From: JAKLDO01 sp035354435
GTDB lineage: Bacteria; UBP6; UBA1177
Assembly (NCBI GenBank): GCA_035354435.1
Contig: DAOQAY010000002.1
Coordinates: 1-40,531, forward strand
DNA: 40,531 bases
Reading direction: 5' to 3'
The number at the start of each line of letters is the position of its first letter. Position 1 is the stretch's first letter. The notes below the pieces were generated by a model, which saw nothing but the letters and a program-made list of their open reading frames with translations, was not told the origin of the DNA and did no database searches. The translations under genes and the position numbers were made by a program. Of this stretch, positions 25,288 through 32,752 are shown piece after piece.

Positions 25288-25374
25288 GCCGGAGTGGTGA
25301 AATTGGTAGACGCACTGGACTCAAAATCCAGCGGGGGCAACTCCATGCCGGTTCGATTCCGGCCTCCGGCACCA
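25288..25374 (+). tRNA. tRNA-Leu (anticodon CAA)
   Basis: The acceptor arms GCCGGAG (25288-25294) and CTCCGGC (25364-25370) pair perfectly, with discriminator A and an encoded CCA (25372-25374). The anticodon stem CTGGA/TCCAG encloses CTCAAAA, giving anticodon CAA for UUG codons. The T-arm GCCGGTTCGATTCCGGC is canonical, and the extended variable arm (about 25333-25346) is the class II type expected of leucine tRNAs. The D-loop contains GGTAGACGC. No integrase or att-like duplication is seen next to it. Confidence 0.97.
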
Positions 25375-25405
25375 TAATTCGTTAAACAATCTTAATGGAG
25401 CAATG

Positions 25406-26638
25406 ATGACATTGAACACATTTGACAGGATGAATATTATTCCGCCTATTCTTCTCGCTTTGAAAGAAGAAGGATACTCCACCCCCACACCGATACAGAC
25501 CCGTGCCATCCCTGTGATCTTTGAAGGAAAGGATATTTTCGGCATAGCACAGACCGGAACCGGGAAAACAGCCGCTTTTGCAATTCCGATAATCCAGAAA
25601 ATACACACAAATCATACCAGTGTAAAAGGAAGAAGGAACATTAAAACCCTGATCTGCACGCCGACACGGGAACTTGCAATACAGATAGGTGAGAGTTTTA
25701 CCACTTATGGCAGACACACTCATGTCAGAAATACTGTTATTTTCGGTGGAGTAAATCAATTCAGTCAGGTTTCCAGCCTCAAACAGGGCGTTGATGTTCT
25801 GATCGCCACACCGGGCAGATTTCTTGACCTCCACAATCAGGGATACATTTCACTTGATCATCTGGACACTTTTGTTCTTGATGAAGCCGACAGAATGCTG
25901 GATATGGGATTTATTCACGATATAAAAAGAATTATCAAGATACTTCCTTCTAAAAGACAAACCCTTCTTTTTTCAGCCACCATGCCGTCAGATATCCTTA
26001 CTCTTGCTTCAAAAATACTGATTGCTCCGGTTAAAGTTGAAGTCACCCCTGTAACATCTACTGCAGAAGCGATATCTCAGGTCTGCTATTTTGTTGATAA
26101 AGGAAATAAAAAAAACCTGCTTGCCCATCTTCTTAAAGATCCGGTGATAGTCTCAGCGCTTATTTTTACAAGAACGAAGCATGGTGCCGATAAAGTTGTA
26201 AAAGATCTCCGTCATGACGGTGTCACCGCTTCAGCAATACATGGCAACAAGTCTCAGAGTGCAAGACAGCGGGCGCTTAGCGATTTTAAGGAAGGCAAGT
26301 GCCGAGTGCTTGTTGCAACAGATATTGCGGCTCGTGGAATTGATATTGATGAACTTTCTCATGTGATAAATTTTGATCTGCCCAATATCCCTGAAACATA
26401 TATACACAGAATAGGCAGAACAGGAAGAGCCGGACTCACTGGATGCGCAATATCATTCTGTGACAGCGAAGAACGGGAATATCTCAAAGACATTCAGAAA
26501 CTTACAGGTCGTGTCATACCTAAAATGGAAAAACATCTGTTCATGCCTGAAAATTCGCAATCAGAAAAAACCATGCAAGTTACAAAAAAAGCCATGTCCG
26601 AAAGAGGCAATCCAAGAGTCAGTCGCAAAAGACACTGA
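25406..26638 (+). CDS. DEAD-box RNA helicase, RhlE-like
   Basis: About 410 aa. GGAG at 25397-25400 is 5 bp before ATG 25406; the tandem ATG at 25403 is only 2 bp away and less likely. The motif set is complete and canonical: Q-motif with F and GYSTPTPIQ, AQTGTGKT, PTRELA, GGV, TPGR, DEADRMLDMGF, SATMP, FTRTKHGADK, IHGNKSQSARQ, ARGIDIDELSHVINFDLP and HRIGRTGR. The layout and the short basic tail (SERGNPRVSRKRH) best fit the RhlE group, which acts in ribosome maturation and RNA turnover. It differs from the other helicase of the window, which has altered Ia and III motifs, so the two are not recent duplicates. It follows the tRNA by about 30 bp and may be cotranscribed with it. Confidence 0.94.
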   Translation: MTLNTFDRMNIIPPILLALKEEGYSTPTPIQTRAIPVIFEGKDIFGIAQTGTGKTAAFAIPIIQKIHTNHTSVKGRRNIKTLICTPTRELAIQIGESFTTYGRHTHVRNTVIFGGVNQFSQVSSLKQGVDVLIATPGRFLDLHNQGYISLDHLDTFVLDEADRMLDMGFIHDIKRIIKILPSKRQTLLFSATMPSDILTLASKILIAPVKVEVTPVTSTAEAISQVCYFVDKGNKKNLLAHLLKDPVIVSALIFTRTKHGADKVVKDLRHDGVTASAIHGNKSQSARQRALSDFKEGKCRVLVATDIAARGIDIDELSHVINFDLPNIPETYIHRIGRTGRAGLTGCAISFCDSEEREYLKDIQKLTGRVIPKMEKHLFMPENSQSEKTMQVTKKAMSERGNPRVSRKRH

Positions 26639-26692
26639 TTTTTCTCATACATTCTCCCTTTCTTTACTTCACATAAATATAGAATCAAAATA

Positions 26693-26720
26693 TTGATTTT
26701 TAATATACTATCTATACAAT
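26693..26720 (+). promoter_or_regulatory. Probable promoter of the SurA_N-AMMECR1-like-YkgJ-MutS2 operon
   Basis: TTGATT (26693-26698) and TACAAT (26715-26720), spacer 16 bp, 46 bp before the first ATG with an AAGAGG ribosome site between. Confidence 0.55.
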
Positions 26721-26765
26721 CGCTCGTGTTATTTTTGTATCCTTATTTTTAGAAGAGGTTTATAC

Positions 26766-28022
26766 ATGTTTGCTGACATCAGAAAAAAAAGCAGTTCTAT
26801 TCTTGTTTCATTAATGTTTGTCGCTATTATTGTTACTTTCGTAATTTCATTCGGTCCCGGTGATGATGCAGGCTGTAGTGAAAAAAAGAACTATGCGGCA
26901 AGTGTTAACGGTGAAATAATTTCCGCTTCCGAATTCCGTTTTGCATACTCAAATCTTTTTGATTATTATCAGAGAGTTTATAAGGATGCATTCAATAATG
27001 AAACTGCAAAACAGATGAAACTTTCACAAAAGACCCTTGACGGTCTTATCGGTGAAGTGCTCATGGCACAGAAAGCTGAGGAGCTCGGTTTTAAGGTTTC
27101 TGATGAAGAAGTAAGAAAAGAGATCGTTGAAACTCCTTATTTCCGTAACAATGGAAAATTTGACAGGGATTCCTACAACAAAATGGTGCAGTTCACACTT
27201 AATACAACTGTTGCAGCATACGAACATAAGATCAGACTTCAGCTTTTATCAAAGAAGCTGAGAAGTTTTCTTTTCCAGAGCGTCGGCATTTCTGAAACTG
27301 AAATGAAAGAGAACTATATTCTTGAAAATGAAAAATACGATGTGTCTGTAATCACTTTTTCAGAAGCCGTACTTAAGAACGAAGTGAAGGAAAAGCTTGC
27401 AGCATCTATTAAAGATGAAGAAATAAAGAAACTTCTTGAAACCGATCTTAACAAGGTTAAATTGCATTTTGAAGATAATGTTTCCAAGTACAGCAAAGAA
27501 GGTGCTGAAGGAAAGACCACTTTTGAAAACTCAAAAGATGCTGTAGCAAAAGAAATGATCCTGAAAACGATCATTGATGCCAAGATATCAACCGATTCAA
27601 AGAAACTTTTTGAAGAAATAAAGAAAGATATGAACATGACTCCTGAAAATATTGCAAAAATGTTCCCGGATTGGAACATCGAAAAGAAAGAAGCTCTCAG
27701 TATTACAAAAGACACAAAATTTGTTCAGGGTGTAGGCTTCAGCCCGAGATTCGTTCAGAAGATATTTGAAAAAAAGGACGGAATGCTTGATGAAGTTTTT
27801 GTAACCGAAGAGAAAAACAATGTTATTGCATGGATTAAAGAGTTTAAAGCTGCTGATATGACAAAATATGATGCCGAAAAAGAAACTATTAGAAACAAAT
27901 TAAGATCAGGTAAAATATCGGGCATTCTTCAAAATTATGTTGACGATCTCAGAGGAAAGGCAGCCATTTCAGTAAACGCAGACTTCCTCAAATTATATGA
28001 AGGTTCTGAAAACGGCGAATAG
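26766..28022 (+). CDS. SurA_N/PpiD-like membrane-anchored chaperone without an evident PPIase domain
   Basis: 418 aa. The start MFADIRKKSSS plus one membrane helix (about 12-29, ILVSLMFVAIIVTFVISF) is the PpiD-type N-terminal anchor. The following segment (AASVNGEIISASEFRFAYSNLFDYY, LIGEVLMAQKAEELGFKVSDEEVRKEI, YFRNNGKFDRDSYNKMV, AAYEHKIRLQLLSKKL) is the SurA N-terminal chaperone domain. PpiD is about 620 aa and carries a parvulin domain. Here the following 200 residues are charged and helical, and I cannot see the parvulin motifs, so isomerase activity is doubtful. The tail (VGFSPRFVQKIFEKKDGMLDEVFVTEEKNNVIAWIKEF) resembles the PpiD C-terminal arm. A periplasmic foldase or chaperone at the translocon exit is a reasonable inference. 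It is the first gene of a four-gene run. Confidence 0.82.
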   Translation: MFADIRKKSSSILVSLMFVAIIVTFVISFGPGDDAGCSEKKNYAASVNGEIISASEFRFAYSNLFDYYQRVYKDAFNNETAKQMKLSQKTLDGLIGEVLMAQKAEELGFKVSDEEVRKEIVETPYFRNNGKFDRDSYNKMVQFTLNTTVAAYEHKIRLQLLSKKLRSFLFQSVGISETEMKENYILENEKYDVSVITFSEAVLKNEVKEKLAASIKDEEIKKLLETDLNKVKLHFEDNVSKYSKEGAEGKTTFENSKDAVAKEMILKTIIDAKISTDSKKLFEEIKKDMNMTPENIAKMFPDWNIEKKEALSITKDTKFVQGVGFSPRFVQKIFEKKDGMLDEVFVTEEKNNVIAWIKEFKAADMTKYDAEKETIRNKLRSGKISGILQNYVDDLRGKAAISVNADFLKLYEGSENGE

Positions 28023-28027
28023 CATTA

Positions 28028-29878
28028 ATGATCACAAGTGAAAAGCTTCTTAAAATAATATCTCTACTTATTCTCAGTGCAACAGTTGTTTTTTCTATTA
28101 TTACTGTAGGACAGGAACTGCTGAAACCAGAGGAAAAACTTGACCGTATTATTTCCGATCAATGTGACAATTCGTATAAAGTTGTTGAAAGCAATGTTGA
28201 GAGTGAATCCGGGTTTGATGCAATAGAAAACAACTGTATTTTCATTCCCAGTGAAAAACTGAACGGATCACCATTTTTAAAATCAATATCTTTAATGGGA
28301 AATTTACACAAATCTGATTATCTTTTTATCGGACAAAAGGGCGTGCTGATCCAGAAAGTGCCGTCAGACAATAAAAGTGCCGCGCAGAAAATTATAAATT
28401 GTATAAGAAAAAATGAATGTTCCGGACCAGATACGGATTCAAAATACACCATTACTTTACTTTTCAAGAATTCTGAAGGGAAAACAGAAGCATCAGTCTC
28501 ATATGTCGACACTCAACTTTCACAGATAACTAAAAACTCGAAAAAGCTGTTGACAGACATCGTGAAGTTAAAAAATATCGATATCAACAACCTCAGACTT
28601 CTTCTTTATTTTCATAGCAAGTACACATTCATCGAAAACAAAACACCCGAATATGCGGTTTCGCTTATGAAAAAAGGTGTTGACGGTCTTTATCTTGAAT
28701 CACGGGGAGCAAAAATAAGAGTTCTTCCTGATGAATATCAGAACAATCCTTTTGATCTGCTTGATAAAAAAGGACGGCAGTATGGTCTGGAAAAAGACGA
28801 GTATAAAAAAGGGGAAGCTTCGATATTTATATACAGAACCGTCCAGTTTATTGAGCATAACGGCGAAATGATTCCGTTTTCAGGGAATTCCACTTTGAAC
28901 AAAACCGGATACTCTGACAGGATTTCTGCACTTTTCATAAGCAAACATCTTAAAAACATTCAGGAATCTTCAGGCAAATTCACAAGCGGACTTGAAATAT
29001 TCAGCGGGAAACCTACTGATGAAAAAGATTCTCTTGTTTCGCAGGCTTATGCGGCAATGGCGCTTTTCAAAGTTTCAACACCACTTAAAGATCCATCTCT
29101 TTCTGATGCTGCAGTAAGATCATTTAATTTCATAGAAGGTTCGGATAACAAGAGTGATGAAATAAAGGCTTTGATTATCCTTCTGAATTCGCTCTGCAAG
29201 GAAAAATGTTCAGAAAAACAGGAAGCTGTTGCGAAATACTTGAAAGAATTCCGAAATATTGAAAAGATAATTGAGCTGATCGATAACAACCCGTCATTCA
29301 CAGGAATTTTTATAAATACAGCATTAACCGCAAACAAAGATGCTGACATTGAAATAAAACTGGCCGGAGCTTTAAAAAGATCTGCCGGAAAATTTGAAAA
29401 GATGAAACCTGAAGACAAGATAAGATTCATTTCCTCGATTTGTGAAATTGATCCTTCCGGTTTTCCTATCTTGGGAGAAGCGGTCAGATCTTTTCTGAAA
29501 GACAGGGAAACTTATCTGAATTCACTGAGGTTCGACTACAGAAATTTTGATGATTTCAGAGGCGGCATTTCAATAAAAGCAATCACTGAAAAACCTGATA
29601 CTGCATTGTCTATTCTTCTTGCAAACGGTCTTTCCGCATCAGACATAAACGGCACAGCGACAGATAAAACATCCAGAATGGCAAACGAAATGGGTAATTT
29701 CATAAAACATATGATCGTTACTGATGATGATTTTCCTGTCTGGGGATCGACAACATCCAAACCTAAAGTGCAAGGCGGTGTAAGAGCCTTTCCCGGATCA
29801 TCAAACATCAGGCTTTTTAACAGTGCCAGAGCACTCAATTATTTTAGCAACCTGATTGCAACAAAAAGGGAATTATGA
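28028..29878 (+). CDS. Membrane-anchored protein with AMMECR1-like segment and helical repeat domain
   Basis: 616 aa, not confidently recognised. A single N-terminal membrane helix at about 8-27 (IISLLILSATVVFSIITVG) suggests a periplasmic body. Residues about 190-285 (MKKGVDGLYLESRGAKIRVLPDEY, FDLLDKKGRQYGLEKDEYKKGEASIFIYRTVQF) follow the pattern of the C-terminal half of AMMECR1 domains. Residues about 295-616 are helical with a recurring spacing (SDRISALFISKHLKNI, SLVSQAYAAMALFKV, NSARALNYFSNL), like an alpha/alpha toroid of the glycosidase or thioredoxin-like fold class. Catalytic residues cannot be named. It is 5 bp after the SurA_N gene and overlaps the YkgJ gene by an ATGA, so it belongs to that operon. 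The AMMECR1 call is by eye and should be treated as a hypothesis. Confidence 0.6.
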   Translation: MITSEKLLKIISLLILSATVVFSIITVGQELLKPEEKLDRIISDQCDNSYKVVESNVESESGFDAIENNCIFIPSEKLNGSPFLKSISLMGNLHKSDYLFIGQKGVLIQKVPSDNKSAAQKIINCIRKNECSGPDTDSKYTITLLFKNSEGKTEASVSYVDTQLSQITKNSKKLLTDIVKLKNIDINNLRLLLYFHSKYTFIENKTPEYAVSLMKKGVDGLYLESRGAKIRVLPDEYQNNPFDLLDKKGRQYGLEKDEYKKGEASIFIYRTVQFIEHNGEMIPFSGNSTLNKTGYSDRISALFISKHLKNIQESSGKFTSGLEIFSGKPTDEKDSLVSQAYAAMALFKVSTPLKDPSLSDAAVRSFNFIEGSDNKSDEIKALIILLNSLCKEKCSEKQEAVAKYLKEFRNIEKIIELIDNNPSFTGIFINTALTANKDADIEIKLAGALKRSAGKFEKMKPEDKIRFISSICEIDPSGFPILGEAVRSFLKDRETYLNSLRFDYRNFDDFRGGISIKAITEKPDTALSILLANGLSASDINGTATDKTSRMANEMGNFIKHMIVTDDDFPVWGSTTSKPKVQGGVRAFPGSSNIRLFNSARALNYFSNLIATKREL

Positions 29879-30393
29879 ACTCATTTAACTGTAAGATCTG
29901 CGGAGCGTGCTGCAAGGGCGACGGCTCTGTTTTCCTTTATCCTGACGATATAAAAAAGATCTCCGGGAATTTCAATCTTTCAATTCAGGAAACTGTCGAC
30001 AAATATACTGAATATATAATGCTGGAGATAATTGAAAACACCGGATCATATATGTATATGCCTTATCTTGTTTTAAAAAAATCCGGAACAAAATGTGTAT
30101 TTCTGAATTCAAATCTCTGTGAAATAAACAAATTCAAACCTTTTCAATGCGCCCACACTCCTTTTGTTGCCGAGTTCTTTGCAGATGACGAATGGAGGTC
30201 TGCAATAAAGAATAGCTGTCAGGCTGTTGCTGCGATGAAAGAATCCGATTACGCATCATACGGTGAGATCGGTGAAAAATCCGAAAAAGCCGAAAAGGAA
30301 TATTACTATCTTCTCCGTGAGAATGGTTTTAATCTTGAAAAAATACTCAGCGTTTCTCTCAAAGCTCCCAAAATGATCTCAAACGATGAATGA
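29875..30393 (+). CDS. YkgJ-family cysteine-cluster (metal-binding) protein
   Basis: 172 aa. Begins MNSFNCKICGACCKGDGSVFLYPDDIKKIS, the CxxCGxCC signature of the YkgJ/FliB-like putative zinc- or iron-chelating family, continues GTKCVFLNSNLCEINKFKPFQCAHTPF with the second Cys group, and ends in charged helices. There is no signal peptide, so it is cytoplasmic. Related proteins are proposed to act in Fe-S or lysine-N-methylation chemistry, but most are uncharacterised. Its ATG overlaps the stop of the AMMECR1-like gene (ATGA), and MutS2 starts 28 bp downstream. The pairing of AMMECR1-like and cysteine-cluster proteins is intriguing because AMMECR1 proteins often neighbour radical-SAM or Fe-S genes. 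Confidence 0.88.
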   Translation: MNSFNCKICGACCKGDGSVFLYPDDIKKISGNFNLSIQETVDKYTEYIMLEIIENTGSYMYMPYLVLKKSGTKCVFLNSNLCEINKFKPFQCAHTPFVAEFFADDEWRSAIKNSCQAVAAMKESDYASYGEIGEKSEKAEKEYYYLLRENGFNLEKILSVSLKAPKMISNDE

Positions 30394-30421
30394 TATCCGG
30401 AAACTTTTTTACAGGTAGAAT

Positions 30422-32746
30422 ATGAATAACGAATGGATCTCAATTATTGACTGGATATGTCAGAAATCACTCTCTGAGTCAGGAAAAAAATATCTTCATT
30501 CAATGACACCGGTTTCTAAGGAAAATGCTCAGAAAGAATTCAAGATGATAAAAGAGGTCGGAACCCTTTTTGAAATCGGCGCCCGCATCTTCTCTTTCAG
30601 ACTTGACCAGCTCAATGACATTATCAGTGCTTTTGAAAATAATGACCCTCTTGAAGCGAAAGATTACCGCATAATCGGTGATTTTCTCGGTATTATTAGA
30701 AAAACCGGCGAGGAAATAAACCAGCATGACTGGGCGGAAGGCGTGGCTTCTCTTTTTAATTTCGAATATAATATAAGCTTTGAAATGACTATCAAACAAT
30801 CCATTAACGAAAAAGGTGAAGTCAGTTCAAACGCCACTCCTGAGCTTGCGAAGATTAGAAAACAGCTTGGAGATACTCACAGGAACATCACTTCTGAAAT
30901 AAAGAAAATGATCCTGAGCACGGAATACAACAACTTTCTTCAGGAAGACTGGTTCACTATCAGGGACGACCGTTATGTACTCCCATTCAAGTCGGTATTT
31001 AAAAGAAAAATGAAAGGTGTGATCCATAATTACAGCAGAACCGGTCAGACAGCATTTCTCGAACCACTGCCACTGATCGAACACAACAACTCCCTTTCTC
31101 TTCTTGCCGCTGCTGAACTTGAGGAGATCATTAAGATATTGAAAGAATTGAGAGGACTCGTTCACAGGAATTTCAACTATCTGACAAAATGTATCCAGAG
31201 TGCGCTTCATCTTGAATCACTTCATACCAAATACAAATGGATGAAAGAATTTGACTGCGTTATTCCTGAGTTCTGCAACAACGAAATAAAACTTGAGAAC
31301 GCATGGTATCCTCCTGTTTTTCTGAGTGCCGGAAAAAACACAGTTAAAAACAATTTTGTGCTTTCCAACGATGAAAAGATAATGGTAATAAGCGGTCCCA
31401 ATGCCGGTGGCAAAACTGTTGCACTTAAAACCGTTTCAACAATAGCAGAACTTGCGATGAGAGGATTTCCAGTTCCAGCAACCTCAGCCAGACTGCCGTT
31501 CTTTGACAACATTTTTTTTGTGCTTGGAGATAATCAGAGTGCCGTATCCGGAGAATCGAGCTTTTCATCCCATCTGAAACAGCTTTCACAAACTGCCGAT
31601 GATGCAACCGGAAAAAGTCTTGTGCTTATTGATGAGATCGGAACCGGCACAGATCCGCTTCAAGGCGGAGCAATAGCCCGGGCATATCTCGAATTTATTG
31701 CCGATATCGGCTGTCACACAATAGTTACGAGTCATCTTGCCGAAGTTAAATCTATTGCTCTTGAGGACAGACGGTTTATCCCTATAGCGATGGGTTTTGA
31801 TTTTAATACCGACAAACCGACATATAAGTTCATATATAATCTTGTAGGAAGCAGTAATGCTCTCGCTCTTGTCAAAAAGATCGGCTTCAACAAGGAATTT
31901 ATTAAAAAACTTGAAAAACTTCTCATGACTAAAAATGATGATATTGAACCTCTCATAAACAGATTGCGTAAAAAAGAGGAAGAGCTTGATGAACTTAAGA
32001 ATGAAACCGAAATTCTACAGGCACAGGCTTTATCGGAAAAAAAAGAAGCGGCAGATATCAGAGAACGGCTTGAAATAAAAGAAAAGAAGTTCGAACAGGA
32101 AAGGCTTCTCTCCCTTAAAAAACTTGTTGAATACGAGGAGGCTGCTTTGAAAAAGAAAATATTGAGTATTGACACAAGAAAAGCACCGGAACAGGTTGCA
32201 TTGCTGAAAAAGGAAAAAGAAAATCTTACTGATGCAATAAACCGTCAGAAAGTCAGCCTTGACGAAAAAGAAGGCGTTAAGCTCAGTGAAATGGCAGATT
32301 CAGTCATTTTCGGGAAAACGACTGTTTATGACAAACTTCTCAAACTTGAAGGAATTCTCCAGCAGATCAAAGGAGATAAAGCTGAGTACAACTGCCATGG
32401 GAAAAAACTGTTTTCACCTGTGGACAGACTTATTGTCTTAAAGATCGACAAAGAAGTTAAAGCTTCGGGCAATAAAAATCAGATCGAAGCAAAATATGTT
32501 GAAACTTGCGATGTCAGAGGATTATTCACTGAAGATGCAGCAGAAAAGATCGAAAAATCACTCGACACAGCATACGGCGGCGGAGCTGTATCTCTCACAA
32601 TAATTCACGGCCACGGCTCAGGAAAGCTCAAAAAATTCATCCGCGATCTACTGCCGGATCTGAAAACCAGATATAATTTCGTCTTTGATGCAGGAGCAAA
32701 TGAAGAAGGCGGCGATTCAGTGACAGTCGTCAGATTCAATAAATAA
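30422..32746 (+). CDS. mutS2: MutS2 family ATPase/endonuclease with C-terminal Smr domain
   Basis: 774 aa, normal length. N-terminal core and clamp helices (residues 1-290), then the ABC-type ATPase: Walker A SGPNAGGKT at 324-332, signature region SAVSGESSFSSHL, Walker B VLIDEIGTGTDP at 401-412 and a histidine loop TSHLAEVKSIA. A long coiled coil (about 485-600) precedes the Smr nuclease domain (about 695-774) with CDVRG (usual LDLRG, Asp and Arg kept) and IHGHGSGKL. MutS2 proteins suppress homologous recombination or, in Firmicutes, split collided ribosomes. The mismatch-recognition domain of MutS is absent as expected. It is the last gene of its operon and runs convergently into the amidase gene with a 6-bp gap. 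Confidence 0.95.
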   Translation: MNNEWISIIDWICQKSLSESGKKYLHSMTPVSKENAQKEFKMIKEVGTLFEIGARIFSFRLDQLNDIISAFENNDPLEAKDYRIIGDFLGIIRKTGEEINQHDWAEGVASLFNFEYNISFEMTIKQSINEKGEVSSNATPELAKIRKQLGDTHRNITSEIKKMILSTEYNNFLQEDWFTIRDDRYVLPFKSVFKRKMKGVIHNYSRTGQTAFLEPLPLIEHNNSLSLLAAAELEEIIKILKELRGLVHRNFNYLTKCIQSALHLESLHTKYKWMKEFDCVIPEFCNNEIKLENAWYPPVFLSAGKNTVKNNFVLSNDEKIMVISGPNAGGKTVALKTVSTIAELAMRGFPVPATSARLPFFDNIFFVLGDNQSAVSGESSFSSHLKQLSQTADDATGKSLVLIDEIGTGTDPLQGGAIARAYLEFIADIGCHTIVTSHLAEVKSIALEDRRFIPIAMGFDFNTDKPTYKFIYNLVGSSNALALVKKIGFNKEFIKKLEKLLMTKNDDIEPLINRLRKKEEELDELKNETEILQAQALSEKKEAADIRERLEIKEKKFEQERLLSLKKLVEYEEAALKKKILSIDTRKAPEQVALLKKEKENLTDAINRQKVSLDEKEGVKLSEMADSVIFGKTTVYDKLLKLEGILQQIKGDKAEYNCHGKKLFSPVDRLIVLKIDKEVKASGNKNQIEAKYVETCDVRGLFTEDAAEKIEKSLDTAYGGGAVSLTIIHGHGSGKLKKFIRDLLPDLKTRYNFVFDAGANEEGGDSVTVVRFNK

Positions 32747-32752
32747 TTTTTA

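Noticed and set aside
25288..25374. tRNA-Leu as integration site of a genomic island
   Set aside because: No integrase, no repeated tRNA 3' end downstream, and neighbouring genes on both sides are housekeeping-type.
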